A DNA stretch of 64,000 nucleotides from Eubacteriales bacterium (GCA_030529725.1 JAUMWI010000001.1:28367-92366), one strand, 5' to 3'; positions 34,103-43,969 are shown, counted from the first letter of the stretch. Notes: generated by a model not told the origin, from the sequence alone. Numbers and translations are program-made.

Positions 34103-34834
34103 TTACGAATTTTCCAGCAAAACAGCCGTCACGTTGTCGGGCGCACCGTGCTGTTTCGCGAGTGCGATCAGAGCAGATAGTCTATCCTGCAAATCAATGG
34201 TGCTGCAAACGGCGTGGAGGATCTCCTCATCCGTTGCCGTCACGATCAGACCATCTGTGCACAGCAGCAGCAGATCGCCTTCCTTCAAAACCATCTCATA
34301 GGAGTCACAGGCTGCATCGGGTTCAGGACCGAGTGCCCGGGTGATCAGATTGCGGTTGGGGTGCGTACGTGCCTCTTCGGCGGTAATGTCGCCCTTCTCG
34401 ACCAAGTGCTCCACGACAGAATGATCATGCGTGATGCGGCTGATCTCACCGTCGCGAATCAGATACGCACGACTGTCACCGATGTTGCTGATGACGGCAT
34501 TGCCATCATGGCAAATGGCAGAAACAAGTGTCGTGCCCATTCCGTGACAGTCCGGATCCTCCAAAGCGCGCTGATGCACAGCGGTATTTGCCTGTGCCAC
34601 GCAAAAAGAAGAAAGCTCGCGCAGCTGCCGTTCCGTCATATCGTTGTTGAGCAGCGTCTTGAGCTGCTCCATATAGGTGTTTGCCGCAAGCTGACTTGCA
34701 ATCTTTCCACCGCGCTGTCCGCCCATACCATCGCAAACAACAGCAAGGAGATATTGGGAAGTTTCCTCGATCGAAAAGGAATCCTGATTCTCCTGGCGAC
34801 GAAGGCCAATATCCGTTAAACCTGAAAACTTCAT
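34103..34834 (-). CDS. prpC: PP2C-type protein phosphatase PrpC/Stp1
   Basis: The 243-aa phosphatase reverses PrkC phosphorylation. PP2C metal motifs are visible: TDIGLRRQENQDSF, VVCDGMGGQRGG, NIGDSRAYLI, SVVEHLVEKGDIT, LLLCTDGL and the final GAPDNVTAVLL. It is soluble. Start ATG 34834 overlaps the rlmN stop by 4 nt and its stop is 15 nt before prkC, consistent with equal production of both partners. Confidence 0.96.
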   Translation of the reverse strand: MKFSGLTDIGLRRQENQDSFSIEETSQYLLAVVCDGMGGQRGGKIASQLAANTYMEQLKTLLNNDMTERQLRELSSFCVAQANTAVHQRALEDPDCHGMGTTLVSAICHDGNAVISNIGDSRAYLIRDGEISRITHDHSVVEHLVEKGDITAEEARTHPNRNLITRALGPEPDAACDSYEMVLKEGDLLLLCTDGLIVTATDEEILHAVCSTIDLQDRLSALIALAKQHGAPDNVTAVLLENS

Positions 34835-35868
34835 ATCTCCTCGCCTCCCTGTTTCTCCATTTCCTTGCGTCTAAGCTGACCGCAAGACGCATCAATATCT
34901 CCGCCGAGACTGCGCCGGACAGTTGCCGTAATGCCGTGCGACTCCAACCGCTTTTGGAATGCTGCAACACGCTTACTGGGTTTGAGCTCACTTTCCACCA
35001 CATCGTTGAGCGGAATCAGATTCACATGTCCCGGCATCCCGTGGATTTTCCTGGCAAGTAAATCTGCTTGCCAGTCGTTGTCGTTTACACCGTCAATCAT
35101 TGCATACTCAAATGAGATGCGCCGTCCGGTCGTCTTAAAATAGCGGTGGCAGGCAGCAAAAAGATCTTCCACATCATAGGCCTTATTGACCGGCATAATG
35201 CGGCTTCGTGTCTCGCTATCCGGTGCGTGCAGGGATACAGAGAGCGTCAGCTGAAGATCTTCCTTTGCCAGCGCATCAATTCCGGGCACAATGCCGCAGG
35301 TTGAGAGCGAAATATGGCGCATTCCGATATTCAGACCATCCGGATGATTCACAAGCTCCAAAAAACGCAGGACCGTATCCCGGTTGTCGAGCGGTTCACC
35401 GATGCCCATAAGGACAATATTCGAAATCTCCAAGCCGGAGTCAAGCTGAGTAAAAAGAACCTGATCAATCATCTCCGAAGGGCGAAGATCACGCACCTTG
35501 CCTGCAACCGTTGAAGCACAGAACTTACACCCCATGCGACAGCCGACCTGCGAGGAAATGCAGACCGTATTTCCGTGGTGATAGGACATAAGTACCGTCT
35601 CAATGCAATTCCCGTCAGACAGACGCCAAAGGTATTTCATGGTACCGTCAAGAGCGGAAACCTGCTTGCGTGCAATTTCCGGCGAGGTAATGAAATACTC
35701 TGCCGAAAGCTTTTCGCGCAGACTTTTCGGCAGGTTGCTCATCTCATCGAATGATCTAACGCCTTTATGAAGCCAGGAGAAAATCTGCTTACCGCGAAAC
35801 GCGCTCTCGCCCATTGCCTTGAGTGCATCCGTGATTTCTCCCTGCGTCATGGATTTGATATCAGTCAT
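34831..35868 (-). CDS. rlmN: 23S rRNA/tRNA adenine-C2 methyltransferase RlmN
   Basis: This 345-aa radical SAM enzyme methylates A2503 of 23S rRNA and A37 of some tRNAs. Motifs are the cluster-binding GCRMGCKFCAS (CxxxCxxC), GIGEPLDN, LSVSLHAPDS and the C-terminal GGDIDASCGQLR with the methyl-carrying Cys; the other catalytic Cys lies in ISSQVGC.. region. Length is as usual. It overlaps rsmB by 8 nt and prpC by 4 nt. Confidence 0.97.
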   Translation of the reverse strand: MTDIKSMTQGEITDALKAMGESAFRGKQIFSWLHKGVRSFDEMSNLPKSLREKLSAEYFITSPEIARKQVSALDGTMKYLWRLSDGNCIETVLMSYHHGNTVCISSQVGCRMGCKFCASTVAGKVRDLRPSEMIDQVLFTQLDSGLEISNIVLMGIGEPLDNRDTVLRFLELVNHPDGLNIGMRHISLSTCGIVPGIDALAKEDLQLTLSVSLHAPDSETRSRIMPVNKAYDVEDLFAACHRYFKTTGRRISFEYAMIDGVNDNDWQADLLARKIHGMPGHVNLIPLNDVVESELKPSKRVAAFQKRLESHGITATVRRSLGGDIDASCGQLRRKEMEKQGGEEI

Positions 35869-37192
35869 GGTCTCTCCTTCTCATGCGGCAGATAAAGAAG
35901 CCATCTGTCGCGTGTATCTGCGGCCACATCGTTATGTGACCGGGAACCTCCCCGACCGGTGCAGGGAGCGCAAATAATTCATAGGTAAAATCAGGGTGGG
36001 ATGAAAGAAATGCGTCGGTCAGAAGTTCATTCTCTTCAGGCAGGATCGTGCAGGTGGAATAGATCAGAATACCCCCACGCTTAACATAGCGAGCGCTGTT
36101 TGCAAGAATTTCCGCTTGAATTTTGGGAAGCTTTGCAAGCTCATCTGCGTCCTTGTAGCGCACATCGGGCTTTTTGCGGATAATTCCAAGGCCGGAGCAG
36201 GGTACATCACAAAGCACAACATCAAACGCTTCGTTCCACTCCTCATGAAAAACACGGCCGTCTGCTGCAGCTGTTTCGATGCAGGTGATTCCAAGCCGCT
36301 GCGCGCCATCACGGATGCGTTTTAACTTATTCTCATGCAGATCGCACGAGAGGATGCTGCCTTCGTTTTCCATCAAAAATGCTGCACCGAACGATTTTCC
36401 ACCGGGAGCGGCACAAACATCAAGAACTCTGTCACCGCGCTTACAGTCCGCTATGCAGGCAACGAGCTTGGCCGCCGCATCCTGCACGGTGAATTTCCCC
36501 TTATAAAAGGCAGGGAGTGTCGTGAGATCGCCGGTGCCGGAAAGCTCCAGACAGCCGGGTACCCAAGTGTGCTCCCTTACACCGATGCCCGCATCCGTCA
36601 ACTCACGCGCAAGACTCTCTGCTGTGGTGACAAGCGGGTTTACCTGCGCGGTCATGGGGGCGGCCTCGTTGTTGAGACGAAGAAACGCCTCTGTTTGTTC
36701 CCGTCCCAACAGGGACAGCAATCGCTCCACCAGCCACACGGGATGACTGAATCGAATGGAAAGCTGTGCCACATCATCTTCCGGCAGCTGTGGCAGTTTT
36801 TCCTTATTTTGCGATATTTTTCGCAGGACCGCATTGACAAGACCGGCTGCCTGGGCGCGCTTGGTATTTTTTGTCAATGCCACCGCCTCATTGACTGCTG
36901 CACTGTCCGGAACCTTGTCCAGAAACAGGATCTGATACGCCCCGATGCGCAGAATGTCAAGCAGCGGCGGCTGCAGATGTTCTGCCCTTTGAGAACAGTA
37001 AGCATCGATGTAATAATCAAGCAGCAGCTTATTCTGCATGACACCGTAAACAATGCGGCTGCACAATGCTGCGTCGGGTGCAGAAAGCGTATCGGTTTTG
37101 AGCGCCGCTTTGAGTGCCGCATCTGCCCAGGCGTCATTTTTGCGGCAGGCAATCAAAACCCGCAAAGCGCATTCTCTTGCATTCGCTTTCAT
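35861..37192 (-). CDS. rsmB: 16S rRNA (cytosine-967-C5)-methyltransferase RsmB
   Basis: The 443-aa protein has an N-terminal NusB-like RNA-binding domain (ARECALRVLIACRKNDAWADAAL) and a C-terminal SAM methyltransferase with VLDVCAAPGGKSF, LCDVPCSGLGIIRKKPD (first catalytic Cys) and YSTCTILPEENE (second Cys). It methylates C967 of 16S rRNA. GGAG lies 11 nt before ATG. It follows fmt by 15 nt. Confidence 0.96.
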   Translation of the reverse strand: MKANARECALRVLIACRKNDAWADAALKAALKTDTLSAPDAALCSRIVYGVMQNKLLLDYYIDAYCSQRAEHLQPPLLDILRIGAYQILFLDKVPDSAAVNEAVALTKNTKRAQAAGLVNAVLRKISQNKEKLPQLPEDDVAQLSIRFSHPVWLVERLLSLLGREQTEAFLRLNNEAAPMTAQVNPLVTTAESLARELTDAGIGVREHTWVPGCLELSGTGDLTTLPAFYKGKFTVQDAAAKLVACIADCKRGDRVLDVCAAPGGKSFGAAFLMENEGSILSCDLHENKLKRIRDGAQRLGITCIETAAADGRVFHEEWNEAFDVVLCDVPCSGLGIIRKKPDVRYKDADELAKLPKIQAEILANSARYVKRGGILIYSTCTILPEENELLTDAFLSSHPDFTYELFALPAPVGEVPGHITMWPQIHATDGFFICRMRRRDHD

Positions 37193-37207
37193 AATCGTAA
37201 TTGCTCC

Positions 37208-38131
37208 TCAGTTCAGGTAGGTTCCGGCGGTAATGCGCTTGCCGTTACAATAGGCATTTGCTGCCATACGCTTTCCGCCGTCCGGCTGGAGCTCGGTAAT
37301 CAGAATGCTCTGTCCGTTGCCGCAGGCGACCTCAATGCCGCGTTTCGTTGCCTTCATTTTTCCGGCAGGATCGTTCGTCGCGCTCCACTGCTCGGCACGG
37401 TAAAGCTTCACTGTCTGCTCCCCAAGCATCGCCGTGGCGCAGGGCCAGGGGATTAAGCCTCGAATCTGATCCAGAATCTGACGGCTTGTTTTGTTCCAGT
37501 CAATCGGAGAGAGTTCACGCGAGAGCATGGGCGCATAGGTCGCATTTTCATGATCCTGTGGCGTGCGGATGGCTGTGCCGTTTTGAATCTGTCCGATTGC
37601 CTCGGAAATAGCATCGGAGCCGATCGCAGCAAGCTCAACAAACAGCTCTTCGGCGTTAATTTCCGGTGAGATGGGCATTTTCTTCACCAAAATCATGTCA
37701 CCGGTGTCACACTCCTCCGCCATGTGCATGATGGTGACGCCCGTTTCCTGCTCACCGTTGAGGAGCACCCAGTTAATGGGAGCCGCCCCACGGTACTTCG
37801 GCAGAATCGAGGCGTGCACATTGATGCAGCCCATCGGGGGTACTGCAAGCATTTCGGCCGGAAGAATACGGCCGTAGGCAGCGACAACAACCAAGTCCGG
37901 CTGCAGCGCCTGAAGGTCAGCAAGCGCGGTACCGTCACGCATTTTGACAGGCTGATAGACAGGGATATTGTGCTCCGCCGCGCATTCCTTTACCGGGGAC
38001 GGTGTGACCTTGCCGCGGTTTCTCGGCTTGTCCGGCTGCGTAAAAACACCGCAAATCTCATGCCCGTCGGCAATCAGCCGCTCCAGAATGGTACGGGCAA
38101 ACGGCGGCGTACCCATAAAGACGATTCTCAT
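37208..38131 (-). CDS. fmt: Methionyl-tRNA formyltransferase
   Basis: The 307-aa enzyme formylates initiator methionyl-tRNA. It starts MRIVFMGTPPFA, has the catalytic N-H-D set in INVHASILPKYRGAAPINW...GVTIMHM.EECDTGDM, and a C-terminal OB-like tRNA-binding domain. With def upstream it forms the standard N-terminal formyl-cycle pair. The ribosome site AAAGGAA lies before ATG. Confidence 0.97.
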   Translation of the reverse strand: MRIVFMGTPPFARTILERLIADGHEICGVFTQPDKPRNRGKVTPSPVKECAAEHNIPVYQPVKMRDGTALADLQALQPDLVVVAAYGRILPAEMLAVPPMGCINVHASILPKYRGAAPINWVLLNGEQETGVTIMHMAEECDTGDMILVKKMPISPEINAEELFVELAAIGSDAISEAIGQIQNGTAIRTPQDHENATYAPMLSRELSPIDWNKTSRQILDQIRGLIPWPCATAMLGEQTVKLYRAEQWSATNDPAGKMKATKRGIEVACGNGQSILITELQPDGGKRMAANAYCNGKRITAGTYLN

Positions 38132-38171
38132 TCTTCAACAGTTCCTTTCCCTTGCGTGCGCACATACAGAG

Positions 38172-38663
38172 TCACTCGTCTTCGTGTTCGCGCAGATACT
38201 GCTCCAGCTCCTCATCTGTGAGAACCCTGCAATGCTCCGTATAAAGATGACCGTCCAGATGCTCAATCTCATGGCAGAAGCAGCGGGCAGTCAGTTCCTC
38301 GTCCTCAACCTCAAAGGTCGTTCCGAAGCGATCCTGTGCGCGCACACGCACAAGCATCGGGCGCGTGACAATACCGTACTTCCCCGGTACACTCAGGCAG
38401 CCCTCGAGACCGGTCTGTTCCCCTTCGGTCTTGATAATTTCGGGGTTAATGAGCTCAATGATTTCACCCTGTTCGTCCTCCACGATGCACACGCGCCGCA
38501 GGATGCCAACCTGCGGTGCAGCAAGTCCGACACCACCCGCCTCAGCAAGAGTGTCTGCCATATCATCAAGAAGCTGGTGGAGCCTTGCATTGAATTCCGT
38601 CACCGGACGGCAGACTTTTTCAAGACAGGAATCGCCTTTTTCCCGAATGGTGCGAATAGCCAT
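38172..38663 (-). CDS. def: Peptide deformylase
   Basis: The 163-aa metal hydrolase removes the formyl group from new proteins. Motif 1 GGVGLAAPQVG, motif 2 EGCLSVPG (metal Cys) and motif 3 CHEIEHLDG (HExxH) are all intact. It ends in an acidic tail REHEDE. It lies 23 nt after priA and 40 nt before fmt. Confidence 0.97.
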   Translation of the reverse strand: MAIRTIREKGDSCLEKVCRPVTEFNARLHQLLDDMADTLAEAGGVGLAAPQVGILRRVCIVEDEQGEIIELINPEIIKTEGEQTGLEGCLSVPGKYGIVTRPMLVRVRAQDRFGTTFEVEDEELTARCFCHEIEHLDGHLYTEHCRVLTDEELEQYLREHEDE

Positions 38664-38686
38664 AGTATAATCCTCTTTTCTTTTTT

Positions 38687-41155
38687 CTATTGTAAAGCAT
38701 TGCAGTCTGCAAAAATGTCGAGACCGCGGTTTTCTTTATGCCGGTGGAAAGCAAGCAAAAACTCGGCAACGAGCTTGCGAAGTTCAGCGCAGTTTTTTCC
38801 GGCAATATAAACGCGATAGCGATAGCGATTGTTTACTTTAATGATCGGTGCGCCTGCCGGTCCCAAAACCTCGAGGGAAAGCGTCCTTAGATCCGGGCGC
38901 AGTACTGCCGCGTTAAGTCCGTTTTTCAGCGCATTCGCCGCGGAGAACACACGGCTTTCGTCTGTTCCGCTGACGGTAAAGACAAACAGATCTGCAAACG
39001 GTGGGTAGCGACGGAGCCTGCGCATGCGAAGCTCACTCTGGTAAAATGCTTCGTAGTCCTGCGCGGCGGCAGATTTGATTACGATGTTTTCCGGGGTGTA
39101 GGTCTGAATCACTGCACGGCCTTGTTTGCTCCCACGTCCTGCACGACCGACGACCTGCGACAAAAGGTCAAAGGTACGCTCTGCTGCGTGAAAATTATCG
39201 ACATAGAGAGATAGATCTGCATCCAGAACACCGACCAGCGTGACATTTTCAAAATCCAGACCCTTTGCCACCATTTGCGTTCCAAGCAAAATGGGAATAT
39301 TCTCCTCTTCAAATTTTTTGAAGATCGCTTCGTGTCCGTGCGCAGCGCTGACCGTGTCGGTATCCATACGCAGGATCTTTTTGCCGGGAAACAGTGCCGA
39401 GAGTTCTTCTTCTGCCTTCTGCGTACCGCAGCCAACATACTTCATCATGCCGCCGCAGTCAGGGCAACGATCGAACGCAGGTTTCGAGTGGTTGCAATAA
39501 TGGCACATCAGACGCCCGTTGGCACTGTGGTAGGTCATCGGTACGCTGCACCGGGGACATTCCGGAACAGCGCCGCATTCACCGCAGAGAAGCATTCTTG
39601 AGTTGCCGCGCCGGTTCAGAAACAGAATACTCTGTTCCCCACGCTCCAGATTTTTTTTAAGTTCCTCGCGCAAAACAGAGCTGATAATACTGCCGTTTCC
39701 TTCTTTCAGCTCCTGCCGCATATCGGCAATCAGCGTGCGAGGAAGGCTTTTTTTATTATATCGCCTGTTAAGTGGAAATACTTGATAGCGTCCTTCTCTT
39801 GCGTGATAAGCGGTTTCTATTGTCGGAGTTGCCGAGCCAAGCAGCAGCAAAGCATTCTGCTGCGCACAGCGAAACTGAGCAATATCCTGGGTTTTATAAC
39901 GAGGCGGGTTTTCCGAGCAATAGGTCGGCTCCTGTTCCTCATCAATGATAATAATTCCGAGGTTCGAGATCGGGGCAAAAACAGCACTTCTTGTGCCGAG
40001 CACAACGCTCACTTCGCCGCGGGAAATACGCTTCCACTGATCGTATCGTTCTGTCAGGCGAAGTCCGCTGTGCAGCATGGCAACCTGGTTTCCGAAGTAG
40101 GCAGTGAATTTTCGCAGCATCTGGGGGGTAAGAGCGATCTCAGGAACAAGGATCATTGCATTTTTTCCGTCCTCGATCGTCTGCTGAATGAGGCGAAGAT
40201 AGACCTGCGTTTTACCACTTGCCGTCACGCCGTGCAAAAGCGCAGCTTTTCCCACGCCGCACTCCATAAGTGTTTTCAAACCATCGAATGCAGCCTGCTG
40301 CTCATCATTGAGAACAATGGGTGATGCATTTGCCACAGTCTGATAGTTTGCTACACGCAATACTTCCTGCTCGGAGAAAACGATCAGCCCTGCTTTTTCC
40401 ATACTGCGCAGCGTCTTTATTCCTGCGCCGGTATAGTAGGACAATTCTGTTGCACTCATGGTTCCTTCGGTCGCAAGAAGCTTAACCACAGAATAACGGA
40501 CGGGCGATGACCGCTTCTTTTTTTCTACAGCCGCGATCGCTTCCTCTGTGCTGAGCGCAAGGCTGACCATGCGCAGGACTTTATCATTCACCTGCTGAGA
40601 GGCTGTCACTTCTTTTTTAAGAATTCCCTGTTCAACAAGTGCCTTCAGCATCTTTTCCGTCACGCCGCCGTGAAGCTTGCGCAAGGCAGCATACTCAAGC
40701 CGGTCCGCAGTAAAGAGGGTGCGGATTACCGTTTCTTCTGCACTTCCCTCCTCAAGCGATTCAAGCATCCGGGCAGCATCGACATCACTTGACAGGCGAT
40801 AGAACTCACGGTAACGGAGCCAGATTCCACCCGGCAGGACAGCTTTGATTGCATCATAATAGGTGCAGAAATAACGTGCCTTCATCCACTTGACCAGCTT
40901 CAACAGTTCTTCGCTCATCAGCGGTGCATCATCAAGCACACTGTCGATCGGCTTATAGCTCGGTAAGACCTCACCAAAAGTTTTCTCCATGACAAAGCCT
41001 TCGCTGCGGCGGTTACCTCGTCCAAACGGGATCATAACACGCATTCCTGGACAAATCGTTTCGCGAAACGCCTCGGGTACAAAATAGGTATAGAGCTTAT
41101 CTGCCGCATACGGGACTTCAGAGACTGCGATGCGTGCAAGGGCGTATTCTACCAT
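38687..41155 (-). CDS. priA: Primosomal protein N' (PriA helicase)
   Basis: The 822-aa helicase restarts stalled replication forks. It has an N-terminal 3'-DNA-binding domain (YTYFVPE..ICPGMRVMIPFGRGN), Walker A GVTASGKTQVY, IDEEQEP, and eight cysteines of the zinc region (CGECGAVPECPRCSVPMTYH..., MCHYCNHSKPAFDRCPDCG), then helicase motifs LLGTQMVAKGLDF and QVVGRAGRG. Length is in the family range. GGAGGAG precedes ATG. It is likely the first gene of the priA-to-rsgA operon. Confidence 0.97.
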   Translation of the reverse strand: MVEYALARIAVSEVPYAADKLYTYFVPEAFRETICPGMRVMIPFGRGNRRSEGFVMEKTFGEVLPSYKPIDSVLDDAPLMSEELLKLVKWMKARYFCTYYDAIKAVLPGGIWLRYREFYRLSSDVDAARMLESLEEGSAEETVIRTLFTADRLEYAALRKLHGGVTEKMLKALVEQGILKKEVTASQQVNDKVLRMVSLALSTEEAIAAVEKKKRSSPVRYSVVKLLATEGTMSATELSYYTGAGIKTLRSMEKAGLIVFSEQEVLRVANYQTVANASPIVLNDEQQAAFDGLKTLMECGVGKAALLHGVTASGKTQVYLRLIQQTIEDGKNAMILVPEIALTPQMLRKFTAYFGNQVAMLHSGLRLTERYDQWKRISRGEVSVVLGTRSAVFAPISNLGIIIIDEEQEPTYCSENPPRYKTQDIAQFRCAQQNALLLLGSATPTIETAYHAREGRYQVFPLNRRYNKKSLPRTLIADMRQELKEGNGSIISSVLREELKKNLERGEQSILFLNRRGNSRMLLCGECGAVPECPRCSVPMTYHSANGRLMCHYCNHSKPAFDRCPDCGGMMKYVGCGTQKAEEELSALFPGKKILRMDTDTVSAAHGHEAIFKKFEEENIPILLGTQMVAKGLDFENVTLVGVLDADLSLYVDNFHAAERTFDLLSQVVGRAGRGSKQGRAVIQTYTPENIVIKSAAAQDYEAFYQSELRMRRLRRYPPFADLFVFTVSGTDESRVFSAANALKNGLNAAVLRPDLRTLSLEVLGPAGAPIIKVNNRYRYRVYIAGKNCAELRKLVAEFLLAFHRHKENRGLDIFADCNALQ

Positions 41156-41196
41156 GCAGTCTCCTCCTCTCTCGTTTCGCGGCAGAAAATTCTCAC

Positions 41197-41230
41197 TCAG
41201 CTTATCGAAAAAGTCTTTTTGATAAGCTGA
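41197..41230 (-). other. Long intergenic hairpin between rpoZ and priA
   Basis: TCAGCTTATC (41197-41206) pairs with GATAAGCTGA (41221-41230), and AAAAAG pairs with CTTTTT inside, leaving one bulged G. On the minus strand no T tract follows, so it is a weak terminator or an mRNA processing or stability element. Confidence 0.55.
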
Positions 41231-41251
41231 GGCAGATTTTGACAGGCTGTT

Positions 41252-41464
41252 TTACTTTACGATGGTCGTGTCAATATCGGCAGTGCTGAGCTTGCCGTCA
41301 GCCACTTCGTTAATGGCGCTCGTAACGGGCTTTTCTGTCAGGCGAGTACCTTCGTTATCAGCTTTTTCGGCAATCTGGCGGGCACGACGTGCAACCACAT
41401 TGACAAGAAGGTAACGGTTTTCAACGTACTTGTTGAGCGTAGACATTGCAGGATAGAGCATCAT
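41252..41464 (-). CDS. rpoZ: RNA polymerase omega subunit
   Basis: The 70-aa protein carries the RpoZ signature RYLLVNVVARRARQI followed by TEKPVTSAINEVADGKL. It aids RNA polymerase assembly. GGAAG precedes ATG 41464; MMLYP is the typical clostridial opening. It lies 40 nt after gmk, the conserved gmk-rpoZ pair. Confidence 0.95.
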   Translation of the reverse strand: MMLYPAMSTLNKYVENRYLLVNVVARRARQIAEKADNEGTRLTEKPVTSAINEVADGKLSTADIDTTIVK

Positions 41465-41504
41465 AATAATTACTTCCTTCTGCCGGTTTCCGGCTAAAAT
41501 TTTT

Positions 41505-42095
41505 TCAGTTCAGAATGTCCATGCGGTCGGAGGGTTTGCAATGCTCCGCAAGCATGATGGCATTGATTTCGCGCACAGCTTGTTCCACTGTGTCGTTGAT
41601 CACAAAATAATCGTAGGTATTGGCGTTTTGCAGCTCGACCTTTGCACGAACCAGGCGCTTTTGGATCTTATCAACACTGTCTGTTCCGCGACCGACCAAA
41701 CGCTTTTCCAGCGCATCCCAGGACGGCGGCGCAATGAAAATCCGCACAACATCGGGACGCTTGCTTGTCACCTGAATCGCACCCTGCAGCTCAATATCGA
41801 GAATAACGTCCTTCCCCCGCTCCATGGCATCGTCAACAAACTTCTTCGGCGTTCCGTAGAAGTTTCCGACATACTCCGCATATTCCAGGAACTCATCCTC
41901 ATGGATCATCTGCTGGAAACGGTCAACATTGATGAAGTGGTAGTGAACACCGTCGATCTCGCCTTCACGCGGCTGACGGGTCGTTGCAGAGATGGAAAAG
42001 TACAGATCATCGCGGTTCTTGAAAAGCTCTTTCAGTACCGTGCTCTTACCTACTCCGGACGGTCCGGAAATAATGAAAGTTTTGCCTTTTGTCAT
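41505..42095 (-). CDS. gmk: Guanylate kinase
   Basis: The 196-aa enzyme phosphorylates GMP to GDP. Walker A GPSGVGKST, the GMP-binding TTRQPREGEIDGVHYHF and lid region (RLVGRGTDSVDKIQKRL) are present. GGAGGG precedes ATG. It follows remA and precedes rpoZ, the widespread yicC-remA-gmk-rpoZ order of Firmicutes. Confidence 0.97.
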   Translation of the reverse strand: MTKGKTFIISGPSGVGKSTVLKELFKNRDDLYFSISATTRQPREGEIDGVHYHFINVDRFQQMIHEDEFLEYAEYVGNFYGTPKKFVDDAMERGKDVILDIELQGAIQVTSKRPDVVRIFIAPPSWDALEKRLVGRGTDSVDKIQKRLVRAKVELQNANTYDYFVINDTVEQAVREINAIMLAEHCKPSDRMDILN

Positions 42096-42180
42096 TGTTC
42101 CCTCCGTGCGGCAGCCTCCCCAAAAAGACGTCAGCTGTCACAGTTAATTTTAATCAGAATCCGTGTATTCTATCACCGGA

Positions 42181-42438
42181 TTACTCATCCTCCATGCCGA
42201 GGATTTCAATTCCCATGCGTGCAGTCACCTTTTCTGCGGGAATGGCGGAAAGTACCACATGATCACTGTCCATAATAAAGACAGATGCAGTCTTGCGCCC
42301 GTAGGTCGCATCGATTAGCATACCGCGCTCACGCGCTTCCTGAATTAGTCGCTTGATCGGTGCGCTGTCCGGTGCGACGACGGCAAGCATACGCTCTGCC
42401 GACACCATATTGCCAAAGCCGATGTTGATAAGCTTCAT
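42181..42438 (-). CDS. remA: RemA-like DUF370 regulator
   Basis: This 85-aa protein starts [12 protein letters not shown] and contains [17 protein letters not shown] and [23 protein letters not shown], the RemA/DUF370 pattern. In Bacillus RemA is an oligomeric DNA-binding activator of matrix and osmoprotection genes. Its targets here are unknown. AAGGGGGG lies upstream and yicC ends 12 nt before it. Confidence 0.95.
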   Translation of the reverse strand: MKLINIGFGNMVSAERMLAVVAPDSAPIKRLIQEARERGMLIDATYGRKTASVFIMDSDHVVLSAIPAEKVTARMGIEILGMEDE

Positions 42439-42450
42439 GCAGCACCCCCC

Positions 42451-43329
42451 TTATTCAATGTTTTGCACCTGCTCGCGGATCTTCTCGACCTCCGCCTTGA
42501 GCGCCACTACATCACGGGCGATGGATATGTCGTTGCACTTCGAGCCGATCGTGTTGCTCTCGCGGTTGACTTCCTGAATCAAAAAGTCCATCTTTCGGCC
42601 CATCGGCTCGTTGGAGACGAGCATATCACGCAGCTGGGAAACATGGGAACGGAGACGGACGGTCTCCTCGTCAACGGCAATTTTATCGGCATAGATTGCA
42701 GCTTCCGTAAGAATACGGGATTCTTCGATCGTGGTTGACTGCAAAACCTCCTGCATACGGGCAGTGAGCTTTTCGCGGTATTCCTTCACTGTTTCGGGAG
42801 AACGCAGCTCCACCTTGCCGGTAAGCATTTCGATCGTGGTAAGGCGGCTGCCGATGTCCGCGGCAAGCTTTTCACCCTCAGTCGCGCGCATGGCATTGTA
42901 ATTCTTGATGGCTTCATCCAGCACCGCACAAATATCAGCAGCAATGCTCTCGAGATCTTCCTCTGCCTTTGTGACGGTCAAAACATCGGGGAATTTTGCA
43001 ATTGTCGATGCACTGACCTCACTTCCGAGACCGAGCAGATCGCTGATATGGCACAATGCCTGATAATAGCCCCTGGCAAGTCCCTCGTTGACGGTGACAA
43101 CCGCCTCATCGGTGCCGGTGGAGTCGATCGTCACAAAGACATCGACTTTACCGCGGGAAATTGCCTTTTGCACACGTGCCTTCACTGCGTCTTCAGCAAA
43201 AATATAGGCGCGCGGCATCTTGACCGTACAGTCGAGATAGCGGTTATTGACACTGCGAAGCTCGACCGTAATATCTCGATTTGATCTTGTTTCTTTGGCT
43301 CTTCCGTAGCCGGTCATACTTTTGACCAC
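42451..43329 (-). CDS. YicC family protein (endoribonuclease-like)
   Basis: The 292-aa protein begins MVKSMTGYGRA, the YicC hallmark, and ends with the DUF1732 region (GRKMDFLIQEVNRESNTIGSKCNDI...LKAEVEKIREQVQNIE). YicC proteins have been reported to take part in RNA decay; the role here is not tested. GTG 43329 has GGAGG 9 nt upstream. First gene of the conserved yicC-remA-gmk-rpoZ run. Confidence 0.95.
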   Translation of the reverse strand: MVKSMTGYGRAKETRSNRDITVELRSVNNRYLDCTVKMPRAYIFAEDAVKARVQKAISRGKVDVFVTIDSTGTDEAVVTVNEGLARGYYQALCHISDLLGLGSEVSASTIAKFPDVLTVTKAEEDLESIAADICAVLDEAIKNYNAMRATEGEKLAADIGSRLTTIEMLTGKVELRSPETVKEYREKLTARMQEVLQSTTIEESRILTEAAIYADKIAVDEETVRLRSHVSQLRDMLVSNEPMGRKMDFLIQEVNRESNTIGSKCNDISIARDVVALKAEVEKIREQVQNIE

Positions 43330-43351
43330 AATACTTTTCCTCCATTGTACT

Positions 43352-43969
43352 TTAGAAATAGCAAGGCAGACAGTAATAACCGCCGCCGCAAAGCAAATTC
43401 ACACATGCCATTGTTCCGCAAATTCGAAGGCATGATGCGGAATCAAAATTTGCTGTACCGAAGCTGCCAAAGCCGCTTGGACGGTACCCAACGCGATTCA
43501 TAGAGTCGAGCGCTGCATTGTATTCCGGGTTGTTAGGCTCCATGGAAACAGCAGTCTCAAAATATCGCTTTGCCTCGTCCATCCAGCCGCGGCGGGAAGC
43601 GACAAATCCCATCAGGAAATTCCACTCCGCATCGTGTTCCGATACCGAAGCAAGCAGCCGTTCGGCTGCAGTAATATCACCGCGGTTGATGGCAAGACGA
43701 ACCTGCTGCAATACGCTATTGCCGGAAGCAGAGCTGCCATAGCTGCCATAGTTCGCATAGCCGGAAGCACCGGGGGATACCTTGCGCTGCTTTTGAATCA
43801 GCTCATAGGCTTCATTGATCTCCTTCATCTTCTCCTGCGCAAGGTCAGCAAGCGGATTATCGTGGTAATTGTCCGGATGATACTTTCGGGCAAGCTCACG
43901 GTATGCCTTTTTCACCTCGTCATCAGAAGCGGTCGAGGGAATATTCAGAACTTTGTAGGGGTCGGTCAT
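43352..43969 (-). CDS. DnaJ-domain protein with cysteine-rich C-terminus
   Basis: The 205-aa protein has an N-terminal J domain (residues 1-65; [28 protein letters not shown] in [11 protein letters not shown]), a G/S/Y-rich linker, a TPR-like helical region (about 85-155; [39 protein letters not shown]) and a tail rich in cysteines (six in the last 27 residues, [21 protein letters not shown]). The J domain would recruit DnaK; the tail may bind metal or sit at a membrane. It overlaps the upstream DUF5685 gene by 4 nt (ATGA). Confidence 0.88.
   Translation of the reverse strand: MTDPYKVLNIPSTASDDEVKKAYRELARKYHPDNYHDNPLADLAQEKMKEINEAYELIQKQRKVSPGASGYANYGSYGSSASGNSVLQQVRLAINRGDITAAERLLASVSEHDAEWNFLMGFVASRRGWMDEAKRYFETAVSMEPNNPEYNAALDSMNRVGYRPSGFGSFGTANFDSASCLRICGTMACVNLLCGGGYYCLPCYF

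Noticed and set aside
36335-37456. A 373-codon plus-strand frame across rsmB and fmt
   Set aside because: Antisense shadow without a ribosome site; rsmB and fmt are certain.
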